Shown here: positions 5,747 through 7,500 of the stretch, in pieces | Layout of the letters: each line of letters begins with the position of its first letter | Position numbering within the stretch: position 1 is the first letter of the stretch | Origin: Sphingobacteriales bacterium | GTDB lineage: Bacteria; Bacteroidota; Bacteroidia; Chitinophagales; Chitinophagaceae | Length of the DNA: 7,500 bases | Reading direction: 5' to 3' | Assembly (NCBI GenBank): GCA_023251215.1 | Contig: JAHEZF010000030.1 | Span: 1 to 7,500 of the forward strand | The notes under the pieces: generated by a model | The model's input: the letters and a program-made list of their open reading frames with translations, nothing else | Told to the model about the DNA's origin: nothing | Database searches by the model: none | Position numbers and translations under genes: made by a program

Positions 5747-7375
5747 CTACAACACAATGTTTTGAATAAGGTTGCTCTTGAATGGATAATCCGTATTGTA
5801 GTGCAGGCCGCGGCTTTCTTTTCGGAGGCTGGCTCCTTTCACAATAAGATAGCCGACCGTGATCATGTTGCGCAGTTCCAGCAGTTGCGGCGACAAAGTT
5901 GAACTTTCATACAACTGCTCAGTTTCTTCCCATAATAAATCAAGCCGCCGCATGGCCCGTTGCAAACGAATATCATTGCGAACAATACCGACATAATCAC
6001 TCATCACCAGTTGCAATTCCTTTAAACTTTGCGTAATCAGAATCATTTCCCTGGGCTCAATAGTTCCCTGCGCATTCCAATCGGGAACCTCACCCCCAAC
6101 CCCTCTCCATGAATGGAGAGGGGAGTTCGCAGACTCCGATAATTTGGAAACGCTATCCAAAAAACAACGATGAGCAAAAACCATCGCTTCCAGTAAAGAG
6201 TTACTCGCAAGGCGATTGGCTCCATGCAACCCGGTACTGGCGCATTCGCCGCAGGCATATAAATTTTTTATTGAACTTCTTCCCCATTCATCAGTTTTAA
6301 TGCCACCGCAACTGTAATGTGCTGCTGGAGCAACAGGAATCATATTTTTTGTAATGTCTATTCCCACAGATAAACACTTCTCATAAATATTGGGGAAATG
6401 CCCGGTAAATTTCTGTTTACTGAAATGACGGCAATCGAGCCACACATGTTCCGTTCCCATCCGTTTCATTTCACTGTCTATTGCTCTTGCTACAATATCT
6501 CTTGGCGCCAGGTCTTTTCTGGGATCATATTTTTCCATAAAAGCTTCTTCCTTCTTATTGCGAAGGATGCCGCCATCGCCACGCACAGCTTCAGTAATTA
6601 AAAATGCATGTTCACCTGTATGTGGTTCATACAAAGCCGTAGGATGAAATTGTATGAACTCCATATTTTCTATTCTTCCTTTTGCCCGGTACACCATAGC
6701 AATGCCATCGCCGGTTGCAACCGAAGGATTGGTAGTTGTTCTATATACCTGCCCATTGCCGCCGGTAGCAAACAAAGTAATTTTTGAAAGTATTTTTTCA
6801 ATATTATTTGTTTTCCGGTTGAGTACGTACACCCCATAACATTCAATATCGGGAGTAGCCTTGGTAACGAGATATCCTAAATGATGCTGTGTAATGATGT
6901 CAACAACAAAACAATGTTTGACTATTTCAATGTTTTCCTGTTTTGCTACTACCTCCAGTAAAGCCCTTTCCATTTCCTTGCCAGTTACATCTTTATAATG
7001 CAGTATGCGGAACTCCGAATGACCTCCTTCTTTACCCCTTTTATAATCACCGTCATTTTCTTTGTCAAACCTTGCTCCCCATTTAATAATTTCGCTGATT
7101 CTTTCCGGGCCATCTTTTATCACTATTTCAACCACATTTCTATTACACAAACCATCGCCGGCAATCAGCGTATCATCTATATGTTTTTCAAAGCTATCGT
7201 TCTCAGGATCATTTGCAATGGCAATACCGCCTTGCGCATACTTAGTGTTGGTTTCATCAGCAGAAGCTTTTGTAATCACCAATATTTTTTTATCGGGGAA
7301 ATGCTGTGCTGCTTTCAATGCATAGGTCAACCCTGCAATACCTGAACCGATAACTAAAAAATCTGTTTGTTGCAT
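5747..7375 (-). CDS. nadB: L-aspartate oxidase, first step of de novo NAD synthesis
   Basis: NadB is a cytosolic FAD enzyme that oxidises L-aspartate to iminoaspartate, which NadA converts to quinolinate. The 542-residue length matches E. coli NadB (540). Visible features are the FAD-binding IGSGIAGL (9-16), TKYAQGGIA (44-52), QFHPTAL (242-248), EAVRGDGG (262-269), PRDIVARAID (291-300), AHYSCGGI (352-359), GANRLASNSLLEA (385-397) and the C-terminal KESRGLHYNTDYP (519-531). His244, Arg292, His353 and Arg388 line up with the E. coli active-site residues His244, Arg290, His351 and Arg386, so the enzyme should work. The odd part is the linker at about 412-435: residues 417-430 (NSPLHSWRGVGGEV) are encoded by an in-frame palindromic repeat. 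The start MQQTDFLVIGSG is the natural one, 9 bases after the upstream gene's stop, suggesting an operon. No nadA or nadC is in view. Confidence 0.97.
   Translation of the reverse strand: MQQTDFLVIGSGIAGLTYALKAAQHFPDKKILVITKASADETNTKYAQGGIAIANDPENDSFEKHIDDTLIAGDGLCNRNVVEIVIKDGPERISEIIKWGARFDKENDGDYKRGKEGGHSEFRILHYKDVTGKEMERALLEVVAKQENIEIVKHCFVVDIITQHHLGYLVTKATPDIECYGVYVLNRKTNNIEKILSKITLFATGGNGQVYRTTTNPSVATGDGIAMVYRAKGRIENMEFIQFHPTALYEPHTGEHAFLITEAVRGDGGILRNKKEEAFMEKYDPRKDLAPRDIVARAIDSEMKRMGTEHVWLDCRHFSKQKFTGHFPNIYEKCLSVGIDITKNMIPVAPAAHYSCGGIKTDEWGRSSIKNLYACGECASTGLHGANRLASNSLLEAMVFAHRCFLDSVSKLSESANSPLHSWRGVGGEVPDWNAQGTIEPREMILITQSLKELQLVMSDYVGIVRNDIRLQRAMRRLDLLWEETEQLYESSTLSPQLLELRNMITVGYLIVKGASLRKESRGLHYNTDYPFKSNLIQNIVL
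6086..6127. repeat. Palindromic repeat inserted in frame within nadB
   Basis: An 11-base perfect inverted repeat, CCCCTCTCCAT (6100-6110) and ATGGAGAGGGG (6113-6123), has a 2-base loop. Outer flanks AACCTC (6086-6091) and GAGTT (6123-6127) also nearly pair. The whole unit is 42 bases, exactly 14 codons, and replaces nothing essential: it falls in the linker between the FAD/capping part and the C-terminal helical part of NadB. Its C/T-rich composition stands out from the surrounding gene. It resembles dispersed palindromes that can sit inside reading frames, as Rickettsia palindromic elements do. Confidence 0.75.
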
Positions 7376-7384
7376 GCCTCAAAT

Positions 7385-7500
7385 TTAGTTTGAATTTATC
7401 GACCGGATATAACGAATGGCCCCTTCCGTTATGAAAAGTTGTGCTAATCCATAAGTCAGCATAATGATGATACCCGCAGCCTCAAAGGATTGGTAAAACT
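7385..7500 (-). CDS. C-terminal end of an unidentified membrane protein (partial, start beyond right edge)
   Basis: Reading leftward from the right edge, one frame stays open for 37 codons and stops with TAA at 7387-7385. The segment reads FYQSFEAAG, then a hydrophobic stretch IIIMLTYGLAQLFI, then a basic polar tail (EGAIRYIRSINSN). This fits a last transmembrane helix followed by a short cytoplasmic tail. The other two minus-strand frames close within this stretch. The stop lies 9 bases before the nadB ATG, so the gene probably heads the same leftward operon (this gene, nadB, acyltransferase). I do not recognise the family from so short a piece. Confidence 0.6.
   Translation of the reverse strand, partial: FYQSFEAAGIIIMLTYGLAQLFITEGAIRYIRSINSN

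Noticed and set aside
7380..7387. TAAATTTG on the minus strand, a perfect -7 box, as a nadB promoter giving a leaderless mRNA
   Set aside because: It overlaps the stop codon of the upstream gene, has no TTTG box 19-20 bases upstream, and sits only 4 bases from the ATG. Chance in AT-rich DNA plus read-through from the upstream gene is simpler.
1..7500. CRISPR array, tRNA/rRNA, transposase, toxin-antitoxin or phage defence genes
   Set aside because: No regularly spaced repeats, cloverleaf-like sequence, or recognisable mobile or defence protein is seen. The window is mainly housekeeping genes.

Overview
The window looks like a chromosomal segment of a Bacteroidota bacterium, most likely close to Chitinophagaceae. 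The reasons are moderate-to-low GC, few Shine-Dalgarno sequences, upstream boxes that fit the Bacteroidota promoter pattern (TTTG, 19-20 bases, TAnnTTTG), and proteins that read as Bacteroidota versions of their families. The taxonomic call is an inference from sequence style, not a database result.

Layout. On the left, reading leftward, are a secreted protein of unknown function that runs off the left edge (922 to 1) and a RidA-type deaminase (1483 to 1082). Divergent from ridA is a rightward pair: a 3-hydroxyacyl-CoA dehydrogenase-like protein that appears to lack its catalytic residues (1550-2185), and tsaB for tRNA t6A synthesis (2182-2868), joined by an ATGA overlap. Next come a cysteine-free ArsR-type regulator (2933-3271), an intergenic palindromic repeat (3288-3366), and a large persulfide dioxygenase-rhodanese fusion (3438-4847) with the MBL / pseudo-rhodanese / rhodanese layout of staphylococcal CstB. 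Two bases later it meets a leftward, tightly packed run: the C-terminal end of an unidentified membrane protein (7500 to 7385), nadB (7375 to 5747) and an LpxL/HtrB-like acyltransferase (5728 to 4850).

How the genes relate. Most are housekeeping: tRNA modification, imine/enamine detoxification, NAD synthesis and lipid acylation. The arsR-persulfide dioxygenase pair is a plausible sulfide/persulfide-response unit, but its regulator lacks the cysteines by which known persulfide sensors work. Two different palindromic repeats occur: one lies between arsR and the dioxygenase gene, the other lies in frame inside nadB, where it encodes a 14-residue loop. I see no RNA genes, CRISPR array, transposase or phage gene, and no clear evidence of a wholly new system. 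The best leads are the degenerate dehydrogenase coupled to tsaB, the in-frame repeat in nadB and the cysteine-less regulator beside the persulfide dioxygenase.
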